DNA of 64,000 nt from Paenibacillus sp. GM2 (GCF_900069005.2 NZ_LN831279.1:2065140-2129139), one strand, 5' to 3'; shown: positions 41,357-50,222, counted from the first letter of the stretch. Numbers and translations: made by a program. The notes: generated from the sequence alone by a model not told the origin.

Positions 41357-42338
41357 GAACCGCCGCCTCCTTTTCGTACAGCCAGCAAGCGACCTTCTGC
41401 TCCGTACCAAGCTCCCTCAGCTCAGGTCTGCGAACTTTGCAAATCTCCATGCAATGCTCACAGCGATCATGGAAATAGCAGGATTCCGTCAGCTCCAGCG
41501 GATTTGGCACCTGCCCCGGAATCGAGTACAGCTCATCCTGCCGCTGATTCAGAATCGGCTTGGCCCGCAGCAAACCCTGGGTGTACGGATGTTTCGGATT
41601 CGCGAACAATTCGGTAACCTCGCCTTCCTCTACAACCTTGCCGGAATACATCACGATGACATAATCGGCCATCTCGGCAACAACGCCGAGATCATGCGTA
41701 ATCAGCAGGATCGACATGCCTGTCTCTTCCCGGAAATTACGCAGGATGTCGAGAATTTGCGCTTGAATCGTAACATCCAGCGCCGTCGTTGGCTCATCAG
41801 CGATCAATAATTTCGGCTGACATGAGATCGCGATGGCGATCATAATCCGCTGCAGCATACCGCCGCTAAGCTCATGCGGATAAGAGTCCGCAATCTGTCC
41901 AGCGCGCGAAATGCCCACCTGCTCGATCAATTCGATCGCCCGCTTGCGCGCCTCTTTCTTGCTCATCCGCAGATGTTCGATCAGCGGCTCCATGATTTGC
42001 TGCCCGATGGTCAGCACCGGGTTCAGCGAAGACATCGGCTCCTGGAAGATCATCCCGATCTCTTTGCCACGGATAACCCGCCGCTCGTTCTTGTTCAATT
42101 GGAGCAAATCCGTTCCGTCCAGATCGATCCTGCCACCCACAACCTTCCCGTTCGGACCTTGAATCAGGCCCATGACCGACATCGCGGTTATGCTCTTTCC
42201 GCAGCCGGACTCACCTACGATACAAACCGTCTCTCCCTTACGTACTTGCAGGCTGACATCATCAACCGCCTTCACAGTACCTTCCTCTGTATAGAAATGA
42301 GTGCTTAAATGTTCGATATCGAGCAAATGCTTTGCCAT
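41349..42338 (-). CDS. oppD: Peptide ABC transporter ATP-binding protein OppD/DppD
   Basis: A 329-residue ATPase with Walker A GESGCGKSITAMS, Q-loop MIFQEPMSSLNP, signature LSGGMLQRIMIAIAI, Walker B LLIADEPTTALD and switch His in LLITHDLG. The C-terminal motif CYFHDRCEHCMEIC supplies four cysteines. ATG at 42338 has AGGTGG 8 bases upstream; the GTG at 42350 is part of that site. The start region touches the oppC stop. Confidence 0.93.
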   Translation of the reverse strand: MAKHLLDIEHLSTHFYTEEGTVKAVDDVSLQVRKGETVCIVGESGCGKSITAMSVMGLIQGPNGKVVGGRIDLDGTDLLQLNKNERRVIRGKEIGMIFQEPMSSLNPVLTIGQQIMEPLIEHLRMSKKEARKRAIELIEQVGISRAGQIADSYPHELSGGMLQRIMIAIAISCQPKLLIADEPTTALDVTIQAQILDILRNFREETGMSILLITHDLGVVAEMADYVIVMYSGKVVEEGEVTELFANPKHPYTQGLLRAKPILNQRQDELYSIPGQVPNPLELTESCYFHDRCEHCMEICKVRRPELRELGTEQKVACWLYEKEAAVHV

Positions 42339-42350
42339 GATGACAGCCAC

Positions 42351-43286
42351 CTACCTTTTATTTTTGGGGTCCAACACATCTCGAAGTCCATCACCAAAAA
42401 TATTGATAGCAATGACGGTGATGAAAATACACAGGCCTGGCGGAATCCATAGCCAAGGCCTCTCTTGGAAATCGATCAGATTGTTGGCTGAATCGATCAT
42501 ATTCCCCCAAGTGGGAGTTGGCTGAATGACACCCAATCCGAAAAAGCTCAGCACCGATTCCATCAGGATTGATCCCCCAATATTTAGCGTAGCAATAACG
42601 ATTAGTAACGGTGTAATATTCGGCAGCAAATGATGAAATAGCTTGCGGCGATCCCGCAAACCAAGCACAATCGTCGCCTGCATATACTCGCGTTCACGCA
42701 AGCTAAGCATCTCGCCCCTGACCAACCTGGCCAGACCCGGCCAGCCTACGAAGCTGAGCATGATCATCACGATGTACATCCGATAGTCGGTCGGAACCTT
42801 CCAGGCGGACAACATCGCGCCGGCGATGAACAGCAGCGGCAGACTGGGAATCGTCAGCAGCAGATCGGCGATCCGCATAACAATTTGATCAACAACACCG
42901 CGGTAATACCCGGCGATCGCTCCCAGCAAAGAGCCGATAAATACCGACAGAACCATCGACGCGAATCCAACGGTCAAGGAAATACGGCCCGCTAGCATCA
43001 CGCGAGTCAGAACATCGCGGCCAAGCTGATCTGTTCCCAGCCAGTGCTTGGCGCTAGGCGCCTTATTCATCATCGCCAGATTGTTATGATTGCCCGAATA
43101 CGGCGAGAAGAGCGGGCCAATAAAGCAAAGCAGGATCATAAAAATAACAATGACAAACCCGCTAACCGCGAGCTTGTTCCTCAATAGACGTTTTAGGGAC
43201 TGCCTCCACAGCGAAGACTTCACGGCCGTTGTCTTGACCGGTGCCTTCGCCCCTCCGGAGGCCAGATTACCACTCAGAGCTGACAT
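42351..43286 (-). CDS. oppC: Peptide ABC transporter permease OppC/DppC
   Basis: A 311-residue permease with an N-terminal helix, then five further helices. The typical PSAKHWLGTDQLGRDVLTRV periplasmic motif and the EAA-type loop REREYMQATIVLGLRDRR are present. ATG at 43286 with GGAGG 11 bases upstream. It starts 16 bases after the oppB stop. Confidence 0.93.
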   Translation of the reverse strand: MSALSGNLASGGAKAPVKTTAVKSSLWRQSLKRLLRNKLAVSGFVIVIFMILLCFIGPLFSPYSGNHNNLAMMNKAPSAKHWLGTDQLGRDVLTRVMLAGRISLTVGFASMVLSVFIGSLLGAIAGYYRGVVDQIVMRIADLLLTIPSLPLLFIAGAMLSAWKVPTDYRMYIVMIMLSFVGWPGLARLVRGEMLSLREREYMQATIVLGLRDRRKLFHHLLPNITPLLIVIATLNIGGSILMESVLSFFGLGVIQPTPTWGNMIDSANNLIDFQERPWLWIPPGLCIFITVIAINIFGDGLRDVLDPKNKR

Positions 43287-43302
43287 AGGGTGTACGACCT
43301 CC

Positions 43303-44256
43303 TTATAGTTTCACTCGTGGATCAGCCAATTTGTAGAGCAGATCCGACAGCAATGTTCCGATCACGGTCAGAATAGCAATGAACATCGTGAAGCCCATCA
43401 GCAGCGGATAATCCCGCGATGAGAAGGAGGACATATAAAGCTGTCCGATCCCGGGCCAGTTGAATATTTTCTCGATGATCAAGGAACCGCCGAACAATGC
43501 TGGCAGCTCGAAGCCGACCAGCGTGATCGCCGGAAGCAAGGCGTTGCGCAAAGCGTGAGTGAACAGTACCTTACGCTCCTTAAGCCCTTTGGCGCGGGCC
43601 GTACGAATATAATCCTGCTTGATCACATCGATCATATTGCTGCGGAAGTAACGGGTTAAGGACCCGAGACTAAGCAGCGTCATAACTACGACCGGCAGCG
43701 TCATATGCTGAACGACTTCCTTCACATAAGCAAATCCGGTCGCATTGCTCCCAGTCGTCGTCATACCTCCCGGAGGCAGCCACTTCAAATCGACAGCGAA
43801 GCCCTTAATCAGCAGCAAACCGATGAAGAAGGACGGGATCGACATCGCGGCAAAAATGACAACCATAATGAGCGAATCAAACCAGGAATATTGCTTGTAT
43901 GCTGCGATAACGCCAATGATGACCGAGATCAGCCAAGTAAAGAAAGTGGAGACGATCGCCAGCAGGAAGGAGTTCCATATATATTCATTAAAAAGCTGGA
44001 GAATCGGCTTCTGCTGTGCCAGAGAATAGCCGAAGTCTCCATGGAAGGCGTTCTTCATCCAAATCGCATATCGTTCAAGAACCGGTTTATTCAGCCCGTA
44101 AATTTGCCGAAGCTCCTCTTTACGCTCAGGACTAAGCTTCAGGTTGCCGCTGATAAAATCGCCAGGCGTAAAAGCGTACAAGCAAAAAATGAGCAGCGAC
44201 GCGGCAAACAGAATGATAATCATATAAGTGAGACGTTTAACAAGATATGTGCTCAT
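43303..44256 (-). CDS. oppB: Peptide ABC transporter permease OppB/DppB
   Basis: A 317-residue permease beginning MSTYLVKRLTYMIIILF with six helices and the cytoplasmic loop QDYIRTARAKGLKERKVLF followed by HALRNALLP, characteristic of OppB. ATG at 44256 has GGAG 6 bases upstream. It follows the binding-protein gene by about 65 bases. Confidence 0.93.
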   Translation of the reverse strand: MSTYLVKRLTYMIIILFAASLLIFCLYAFTPGDFISGNLKLSPERKEELRQIYGLNKPVLERYAIWMKNAFHGDFGYSLAQQKPILQLFNEYIWNSFLLAIVSTFFTWLISVIIGVIAAYKQYSWFDSLIMVVIFAAMSIPSFFIGLLLIKGFAVDLKWLPPGGMTTTGSNATGFAYVKEVVQHMTLPVVVMTLLSLGSLTRYFRSNMIDVIKQDYIRTARAKGLKERKVLFTHALRNALLPAITLVGFELPALFGGSLIIEKIFNWPGIGQLYMSSFSSRDYPLLMGFTMFIAILTVIGTLLSDLLYKLADPRVKL

Positions 44257-44321
44257 GATCGGCTCCTTATGATGCATCCCCCATACTGTCAGACAGTACA
44301 GGGGATGAGTGGATTAATAAT

Positions 44322-46052
44322 TTATTTCAGAGACCAATGATTAACATCCTGGAATCCTGCGAACGGATTGTTGATCACCCCGTCCAGCCGGCCATTGTAC
44401 GCATAATAGCTCTTTCTGTAGCTTGTAAAAATAACCGGCAGCTCGTCGTTCAAAATTTTGTACATTTCCGCATAATACTGCTTCCGCTGCTCCGTATCGC
44501 TTGTAGAGAGCGCTTCATAATACAGTTCCTTCACCTGCGGATTGTCATAACCCTTGATTTCTCCATTGATGAACTGCTGCACACCGTCGGAAGGATCGCT
44601 CAGAATTGGCGTGGAGAAGGATACGAGATCATAATCCCCGCTTTCATACTTAGCAACCAAGGCGTTGAAGTCCGCGAATACCTCAGGTTGGAAATCGATG
44701 CCGATCTCCTTGAAGTTCTCTGTAGCCACCGCAATAAAAATATCGGTAGCCGGGCTCTTGCTGCCCAGGAAGTGCAGAGTCAGCTTCTTGCCGTCCTTCT
44801 CGCGGATTCCATCCGAACCAACAGTCCAGCCGGCGTCATCCAGGGTTTGCTTCGCTTTTTCCGGATCATAAGCATAAGGATTGATTCCATCTTCGGTGTA
44901 AGACCAAGAGATTGGAGCTGTAGGAATATTCGCCACTTGCCCTGCTCCCTGGTTGGCATCGACATAAATCCCCTGACGATCCAATCCGTAGGCGAGCGCT
45001 TGACGCACATTTTTATCCTTATAAGCTTCATGCTCCAGATTGACGCCCAGATAGCCATATACACTCGGAGTGTAAGGAACGATATTCAAGTACCCCATAT
45101 CTTTCAGCTTCTTCAGATTGTCCTGTGTGGCTGTAAAGGAACCATAATCTACTTCCCCGGTCTCCAGGTACTGCCAGGTATCCCCTTCAGAGGTTTTGTA
45201 AATGAAATGCTCCGTCTTCGGCTTGCCCAGGTAGAAGTATTCATTGGCTACCATGCGAACTTCCTGGCCCGGAATGAATTTCTCCAGCTTGTAAGGACCG
45301 TTGCCCACCGGATTTTCATGCAATTTCTTGATGTATTCCAGATCGCCGAATTTATAATCTTTGCCATAATACGCTTTGGACAGAACCTCGCCGCCGAGTA
45401 CAATCGGTGCTGTGGCAATAGGCTTCTCCAAAGTAACGGACACGGTGAGCGGATCAACAACTTGAATTCCCTCGATAGTGGTGGTCTTGCCATCTTTGTA
45501 ATCCTGCCCGCCTTTGATCCCGATCGAAGGAATGATCGAATCGCCATCATAAGCTTTGTCATATAGCAAAGTCCAGGTAAAAGCTACGTCATCCGCGGTC
45601 ATCGGAGAACCGTCGCTAAATTTCAGATCTTTGCGCAGATGGAAGGTGTAAGTAAGCTGATCACCGGAAATATCCCAGCTTTCTGCAAGCTCCGGAACGG
45701 CCAGCCCCTTGTCATCCTGTGTGACGAGTCTGGAGTACAGTAGCGAAGATACATTGCCGTCATAGCCGCTTTGTTGAAAATAAGGTGTGAAGGCACCGCT
45801 TGGATTCGTCAGGCCAACAATAATTGTATCTGTACGCTTCTGGGCCAGCGCTGGCAACTTTGCCATATCGCTCGCGGCAATCGGCTGATTCGCATCGACA
45901 GCACTGTTCTCCGCATTTGAATTGCTGGAATTGCCGGATACGTTGCCGGTTCCGGTATTTGCCGTATTCCCCGCATTATCGCTCGAGCACGCGGACAATA
46001 GCAATGAACCCGCCAATATTAATGAAGTTAACAAAATTGCACTTTTTCTCAT
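44322..46052 (-). CDS. oppA: Peptide ABC transporter substrate-binding lipoprotein (SBP family 5)
   Basis: A 576-residue family 5 binding protein. The signal peptide ends in lipobox GSLLLSACSSD, followed by a Gly/Asn/Ser linker of about 35 residues. The body has the family signature LAESWDISGDQLTYTFHLRK and LKFSDGSPMTADDVAFTW. It captures peptides (or nickel/opines in some relatives) outside the cell for OppBCDF. ATG at 46052 behind GGAGAGG. First gene of the operon; a good promoter lies at 46168-46196. Confidence 0.92.
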   Translation of the reverse strand: MRKSAILLTSLILAGSLLLSACSSDNAGNTANTGTGNVSGNSSNSNAENSAVDANQPIAASDMAKLPALAQKRTDTIIVGLTNPSGAFTPYFQQSGYDGNVSSLLYSRLVTQDDKGLAVPELAESWDISGDQLTYTFHLRKDLKFSDGSPMTADDVAFTWTLLYDKAYDGDSIIPSIGIKGGQDYKDGKTTTIEGIQVVDPLTVSVTLEKPIATAPIVLGGEVLSKAYYGKDYKFGDLEYIKKLHENPVGNGPYKLEKFIPGQEVRMVANEYFYLGKPKTEHFIYKTSEGDTWQYLETGEVDYGSFTATQDNLKKLKDMGYLNIVPYTPSVYGYLGVNLEHEAYKDKNVRQALAYGLDRQGIYVDANQGAGQVANIPTAPISWSYTEDGINPYAYDPEKAKQTLDDAGWTVGSDGIREKDGKKLTLHFLGSKSPATDIFIAVATENFKEIGIDFQPEVFADFNALVAKYESGDYDLVSFSTPILSDPSDGVQQFINGEIKGYDNPQVKELYYEALSTSDTEQRKQYYAEMYKILNDELPVIFTSYRKSYYAYNGRLDGVINNPFAGFQDVNHWSLK

Positions 46053-46167
46053 GAGACCTCTCCTGCCCCTCTTGAAAATATAATTTTGTAAATCCTTTAA
46101 ATATTAAGCATATGTAGAATTTCGATTATTCCGACAAACTAACTATGCTTTGAAACTGTTAGTGTTT

Positions 46168-46196
46168 ATTATAAGTACGTTCATCAGTTCTGTAAA
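46168..46196 (-). promoter_or_regulatory. opp operon promoter
   Basis: Minus strand TTTACA (46196-46191), a 17-base spacer, TATAAT (46173-46168), about 115 bases before the binding-protein start. Confidence 0.75.
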
Positions 46197-46208
46197 GAGA
46201 GAACTGAT
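46183..46208. promoter_or_regulatory. Operator palindrome over the opp -35 box
   Basis: Perfect 9-base arms ATCAGTTCT and AGAACTGAT around an 8-base centre that contains most of the -35 hexamer. The ArsR-like protein encoded next to it is the obvious candidate binder. Confidence 0.6.
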
Positions 46209-46250
46209 AAAGAATTCTTATATTAACGAAACCTCAAGAAATATAAGTAA

Positions 46251-46301
46251 AAAAATAGCCTCTCCCTCGCATCTGCGAGAAAAAGGCCGTCTGCTATTTT
46301 T
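46251..46301 (-). terminator. Terminator of the ArsR-like gene
   Basis: Outer arms AAAAATAGC/GCTATTTTT and an inner CTCGCATCTGCGAG hairpin; followed by TTTTTTTAC on the minus strand. It overlaps the stop codon region. Confidence 0.65.
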
Positions 46302-47202
46302 CAATATAATCGAGTAATTTGCTCTGAATTTCATTCAGCGCTTTGCGGCGCAAGCTATATTCCGTCACGGTCTCGCCCTGAAAATGCACATAAATAAGCC
46401 CGGCGCTGCGCAGTTTGGCAATATGATCATGGGTGATCCCTTTGGACAAATTCATTTCACGCACAATTTCGATGAAACTGCGAGGTCCATGATGCAAATA
46501 ACGAAGTATTCTTAAGCGGCTCTTCTCCGATAGCGCCCGGATTGTACGAAAATCATGCGTTGGCATAAAATCCTCTTCTCCGATATCCGTCCTGGACGAA
46601 TAGTGACAAAACAGCACATCTCCGTATTGCATGATGACATTCATCGGCTGGAAATGATATTGCGGGACGAGAAGCAGCTTGTCCACTCCGGAGACAGGTT
46701 CAAACACCAAGCCATTTGTCGTCTCATCAATAAATGCTTCCTGCCTAATATGTCCCATAGCCGTTCGTCTCTCTTGATCATGGGCGAGCAGGGCTTCGTG
46801 AATAGCCGGATCAGATCGTTCGAAGTATTGCCGGTTCCATTCGCTGAAAACCGTGATCATTCTCTGCTGGAAGTCCCCCATATTCGTTGGGAACTGATTG
46901 CCGTATGGCGCAAACAATTCATAGAGATCCCCGACAGACATATTCTGCAGCCAAGCGATTACCTCTTCGATCTCATTCATTCCCGTCGAGAGCAAAATGA
47001 GCAGGTATGAGAATTTCCAGTCTCCATTCACTTCTAACTCATCGAGCATCGCGGACAATTCGGGAGTAAGCTGTTGTTTAATTTTTTGAGCCCAGTTTGG
47101 TGTCAGATCAATTTTTTTGTGAGATTTTCGGCATATATAGCTATGTAGGCTGCTGATAAATTCAAATTTGCGACTATACTGCATGTCTAAATGGTATGAC
47201 AC
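46294..47202 (-). CDS. ArsR-like winged-helix regulator
   Basis: A 302-residue protein. About 220 N-terminal residues form a helical ligand or oligomerisation region of the kind found in long ArsR-type regulators. The C-terminal 85 residues are a winged helix: RTIRALSEKSRLRILRYL, then RSFIEIVREMNLSKGITHDHIAKLRSAGLI. GTG at 47202 follows GGGAGTG. It lies just upstream of the opp operon on the same strand and a 26-base palindrome covers the opp promoter between them, so it probably controls peptide uptake. Confidence 0.85.
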   Translation of the reverse strand: MSYHLDMQYSRKFEFISSLHSYICRKSHKKIDLTPNWAQKIKQQLTPELSAMLDELEVNGDWKFSYLLILLSTGMNEIEEVIAWLQNMSVGDLYELFAPYGNQFPTNMGDFQQRMITVFSEWNRQYFERSDPAIHEALLAHDQERRTAMGHIRQEAFIDETTNGLVFEPVSGVDKLLLVPQYHFQPMNVIMQYGDVLFCHYSSRTDIGEEDFMPTHDFRTIRALSEKSRLRILRYLHHGPRSFIEIVREMNLSKGITHDHIAKLRSAGLIYVHFQGETVTEYSLRRKALNEIQSKLLDYIEK

Positions 47203-47392
47203 CTTTTCACACTCCCTTAGAGGTTGCCCAAAAAGTTCCCTTCTCCGTCCCTAGCTCCATCCAATAAAGAAAGTACATTGGAAGTGTAACCCTGAGTACT
47301 GGAAGTCTGACTTATTGAACCTACTCTTATCAATAAATTCTAAATTCTGCTAGAAACTTCTAGTTTTTATGCTGTAATCGTTTTCTGTAAAC

Positions 47393-47424
47393 GAAGGACA
47401 CGATGAAATGATCACCGTGCCCTT
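47393..47424 (-). terminator. Possible terminator after the CorC-type gene
   Basis: Fourteen-base arms with two wobble pairs (GAAGGACACGATGA / TCACCGTGCCCTTC); weak T content afterwards. Confidence 0.45.
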
Positions 47425-47438
47425 CATTTATCTATGGT

Positions 47439-48758
47439 CTAAGCGCCTGCTTCTTCCAATGGAATAAATTCCTGCTTCAGCAATTTGACGCGTGAAATTC
47501 TCTTGTTGTCAGTTTCCTCTACGATGTATATACAACCATCATATTCCACAGTTTGACCGACCTGGGGCGGCAATACTTCAATTCTTGAATAAAGCCATCC
47601 GCCAATCGTATCATAATCATCAGAGTCCAGTTCTAATCCGAAGCGATCATTTACCGAATCAATCAGCATCAGACCGTCAATGGAATACACATCCTCTCCG
47701 ATTTGTTCAATACCTGGTCGCTCCTCATCAAATTCATCCTGGATTTCCCCAATGATCTCCTCAATGATGTCTTCTAGCGTAACAAGACCGGAGGTTCCAC
47801 CGTATTCATCAATCAGAATCGCGATTTGACATTTGCCGCGCTGCATCTGCTTCATCAGATTGCTAATCGGCATGGACTCTGGCACAGCCATAATCGGACG
47901 AATCAAATGATAATAATCATCTGTATTAGAGCGTATCAGATCTTTAATATGAATGAAACCAATAATATGGTCCTTATCTTGATTACATACAGGATAACGA
48001 GTGCGAGTACCCTCCAGAGCAATCTGTAAATTCTCATCCATAGAATTTTGGGTGTAGAGACAGATCATCTCGGTACGTGGGATCATAATCTCTCTTGCCG
48101 TTGTATCGGCAAATTCAAAAATATTGTCAACCAGCGACATTTCCGTGCTGTCAATCAGTCCGCTCTCGCTGCTCTCCTTCATCATCACACGGATCTCTTC
48201 CTCCGTATGCAATGATTCCAGTCCGGAGACCGGCGTAATGCCAAATAATCTCAACAGACCTGCAGACATCGAGTTAAGCAACCACACAGCCGGATACATA
48301 ATTCTATAAAATATTTTCATCGGCGGCGCAAACAATAAGGTCACAGCTTCGGCCTTGCGCACCGCAAAGGTCTTCGGAGCAAGCTCTCCGAGCACAATAT
48401 GAAACATAGCGATAAGCACAAAAGCCAGCGTTAATGAAGCCGCATGAACCGAGCTCTCACCCATTCCTGCCCATGCGAATACAGGCGTTAGAATCCGGGC
48501 TACAACCGGTTCACCAAGGAACCCAAGCCCCAGTGAGCATAAAGTAATTCCGAGCTGGCAGGCGGATAAATAACCTTCCAGATGATTTAATAAGTGCTTG
48601 GCAGTCATAGCACTCTTGCGTCCTTCTTCGACCAAAGCGTCAATCCGGCCGCTCTTGATTTTGACGATCGCAAACTCGGCCGATACGAAAAAACCGTTTA
48701 GCAAGACCAATAACAACATCAGTCCTAATGAAAAAAGACTCGGTAAGGGGTCAGTCAA
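47439..48758 (-). CDS. CNNM/CorC-HlyC family membrane protein (magnesium export type)
   Basis: A 439-residue protein: an N-terminal DUF21/CNNM domain with four hydrophobic segments, a CBS pair at about residues 215-335 (REIMIPRTEMICLY, CQIAILIDEYGGTSGLVTLEDIIEEIIG) and a C-terminal CorC_HlyC domain. Relatives such as MpfA/YhdP are linked to Mg2+ efflux. The start is TTG at 48758 with AGGA 6 bases upstream. A GGAGG at about 48798 is separated from it by a hairpin (48766-48793). No M-box riboswitch was recognised. Confidence 0.88.
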   Translation of the reverse strand: MTDPLPSLFSLGLMLLLVLLNGFFVSAEFAIVKIKSGRIDALVEEGRKSAMTAKHLLNHLEGYLSACQLGITLCSLGLGFLGEPVVARILTPVFAWAGMGESSVHAASLTLAFVLIAMFHIVLGELAPKTFAVRKAEAVTLLFAPPMKIFYRIMYPAVWLLNSMSAGLLRLFGITPVSGLESLHTEEEIRVMMKESSESGLIDSTEMSLVDNIFEFADTTAREIMIPRTEMICLYTQNSMDENLQIALEGTRTRYPVCNQDKDHIIGFIHIKDLIRSNTDDYYHLIRPIMAVPESMPISNLMKQMQRGKCQIAILIDEYGGTSGLVTLEDIIEEIIGEIQDEFDEERPGIEQIGEDVYSIDGLMLIDSVNDRFGLELDSDDYDTIGGWLYSRIEVLPPQVGQTVEYDGCIYIVEETDNKRISRVKLLKQEFIPLEEAGA

Positions 48759-48765
48759 GACGTAT

Positions 48766-48793
48766 CCTATTCCCGCTTATTACGGAGAATAGG
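48766..48793 (-). other. Hairpin in the leader of the CorC-type gene
   Basis: Arms CCTATTCCCG (48766-48775) and CGGAGAATAGG (48783-48793) with one bulge, between a strong GGAGG and the TTG start. It could bring the two together or block initiation. Confidence 0.4.
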
Positions 48794-48906
48794 TGCACCT
48801 CCTTCGCGGTATAAAATAATATTGCTGTTTATTACGGTTATATATTGTCAACTCCCCAATGAACTCATCTCCTTTTAAAGTTGTTACATCAATGAACTAA
48901 ATGAGT

Positions 48907-49261
48907 GTTCAAAAAGATCGGTTTTCCGCACCGAGAAGGTTGGACGAAGCTACGGGCAAAGACGTGGGCTCCACGATCTCATAGAAAACGAATTCGTGAG
49001 CCTGTGCTTGAAGCTGGTGTGTGAGCACCAAGCATGTTTCCGCAGGAAACATCGCTTCGTAAGCTCGCTTAACCCCGGCTGAATCCAAGACTTGCTGTCG
49101 GATAAGCGCTCCGTGTTTCTTCGTGTTAGATATAGAATGGATTCTCGTTATCCACGGAGTTGATGAAATTCTATATCGCAAGAAAACCTGCATTGAAATC
49201 GGTCGCTCATTCTTGGATGACTTCGATTGGTTTTCTTATCCAAAACGATCTTTTTGGAACT
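48907..49261. mobile_element. About 355-bp inverted-repeat element (MITE-like)
   Basis: The ends are imperfect inverted repeats: GTTCAAAAAGATCGGTTTTC at 48907 and the complement of GTTCCAAAAAGATCGTTTTGG ending at 49261. Inside is a perfect ATGTTTCC/GGAAACAT hairpin (49033-49051). A 94-residue minus-strand frame (48909-49193) covers most of it but has no ribosome site or known domain. GTTCAAAAAG-type ends recur in fragments at 47219, 57985 and 59980, so this looks like a dispersed family of this genome. Confidence 0.65.
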
Positions 49262-49384
49262 ACATCTATAATTATATTATTATACACTACACAGTCAAAC
49301 CATAGTGTATGACTGGGGTACAGGCGTTTTTTATGAAAAATATCCACTCTATTCTCACGATTCCACAATGTGTTAAATAACAGG

Positions 49385-49435
49385 AAAAAGGGACTGTCTC
49401 AAAAGTCGATTTACCGACTTGGAGATGCCCCTTTT
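49385..49435. terminator. Hairpin related to the 38.27-kb terminator
   Basis: Core AAGTCGATTTACCGACTT within outer AAAAGGG/CCCCTTTT arms. Same core as the aminopeptidase terminator, but no gene ends beside it; it may be a dispersed hairpin that can act as a terminator. Confidence 0.55.
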
Positions 49436-49453
49436 GCGTTTAACCTGATCACC

Positions 49454-49584
49454 CGGACATTTTTGACCCTTAGCATTGCTGCTTTGTTACTTTGCCCTTG
49501 AAACGGACCGTACGATTGTGTCCATGGCAAGGGCAAAGGTTGCGTATAACCGCAATTTTTGCTTCTAAAGGTCAGAAATGTCCG
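49454..49584. repeat. 131-bp nested inverted-repeat element (MITE-like)
   Basis: Outer arms of 20 bases match at 18 (CGGACATTTTTGACCCTTAG against CTAAAGGTCAGAAATGTCCG); an inner perfect pair TTTGCCCTTG (49491-49500) and CAAGGGCAAA (49528-49537). No coding capacity. The right flank continues TTAGAAA, recalling the CCGTTAG ends of the 187-bp elements. Confidence 0.7.
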
Positions 49585-49715
49585 TTAGAAACATGTAATT
49601 GTTTTTTCTGGCTCTACAAATGCTCACTCTTGACCGCCTGATAAGTTCGATGACGCTGGCTTTCCAGACAACTAGACGCTAGACAGCGGTTGCTTTCCTA
49701 TTTCGCTTCTTGCTT

Positions 49716-50183
49716 TTAGCAGCAGCCTCTTGTAGGAGGTACACTGCCCGAAGCATATGGATATTGATATTTCAGCGGCTCGTCAAAGGTAGCATAGTCG
49801 AAGTTCACCATCAGGAGCATCGTTCTGACCCCGGTTTTCGGGTCGCTAATAATAATGTGGTCCCGACCGGCAGCTTCCAGCACACCCTTGAAAATTTTTG
49901 CGTTCCATTCCGAGTTGTTCTCATAAGTCATATAGAAGGTACCGATCTTCCCGAGATTGAGGCGCAAAATATTTTCAATATAGGATTGCTCGAAAACTGG
50001 CGTTTGGGTAGGCACAACGGTTCCCGCTGAAGTCATCGGGCTGCCTACTGGAACCTGCGGCGGCATGGTAGTAGTCTGGGGATGTCCTGTAGACATCGGT
50101 GAATAATTGCCTCCTGACGAATAACTGCGAGGAACCGCATATCCGGCATTATAACCGGCCGGGCGATAAGGTTGTGTGAACAT
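49716..50183 (-). CDS. gerQ: Spore coat/germination protein GerQ
   Basis: A 155-residue protein. The N-terminal 65 residues are a low-complexity Pro/Ser/Thr/Tyr/Gly region; the C-terminal domain contains the GerQ hallmark NILRLNLGKIGTFYMTYE, NNSEWNAKIFKGVLEAAGRD and HIIISDPKTG. GerQ is crosslinked into the coat by Tgl and is needed for CwlJ localisation. AAGGAGG precedes ATG 50183. It follows cwlJ by 40 bases, the order known from Bacillus. Confidence 0.93.
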   Translation of the reverse strand: MFTQPYRPAGYNAGYAVPRSYSSGGNYSPMSTGHPQTTTMPPQVPVGSPMTSAGTVVPTQTPVFEQSYIENILRLNLGKIGTFYMTYENNSEWNAKIFKGVLEAAGRDHIIISDPKTGVRTMLLMVNFDYATFDEPLKYQYPYASGSVPPTRGCC

Positions 50184-50222
50184 GAATCAATTTCCTCCTT
50201 AAAATAAAATTACAGTCAAGCG

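Noticed and set aside
44337-45566. 409-residue plus-strand frame
   Set aside because: It is the antisense shadow of the peptide-binding lipoprotein gene, which has a lipobox, family motifs and a ribosome site.
48759-48906. M-box magnesium riboswitch before the CorC-type gene
   Set aside because: The region is short and only a small hairpin is visible; no conserved M-box segments.
48909-49193. 94-residue minus-strand frame as a gene
   Set aside because: It lies inside an inverted-repeat element, has no ribosome site and looks like the incidental frame of a dispersed repeat.
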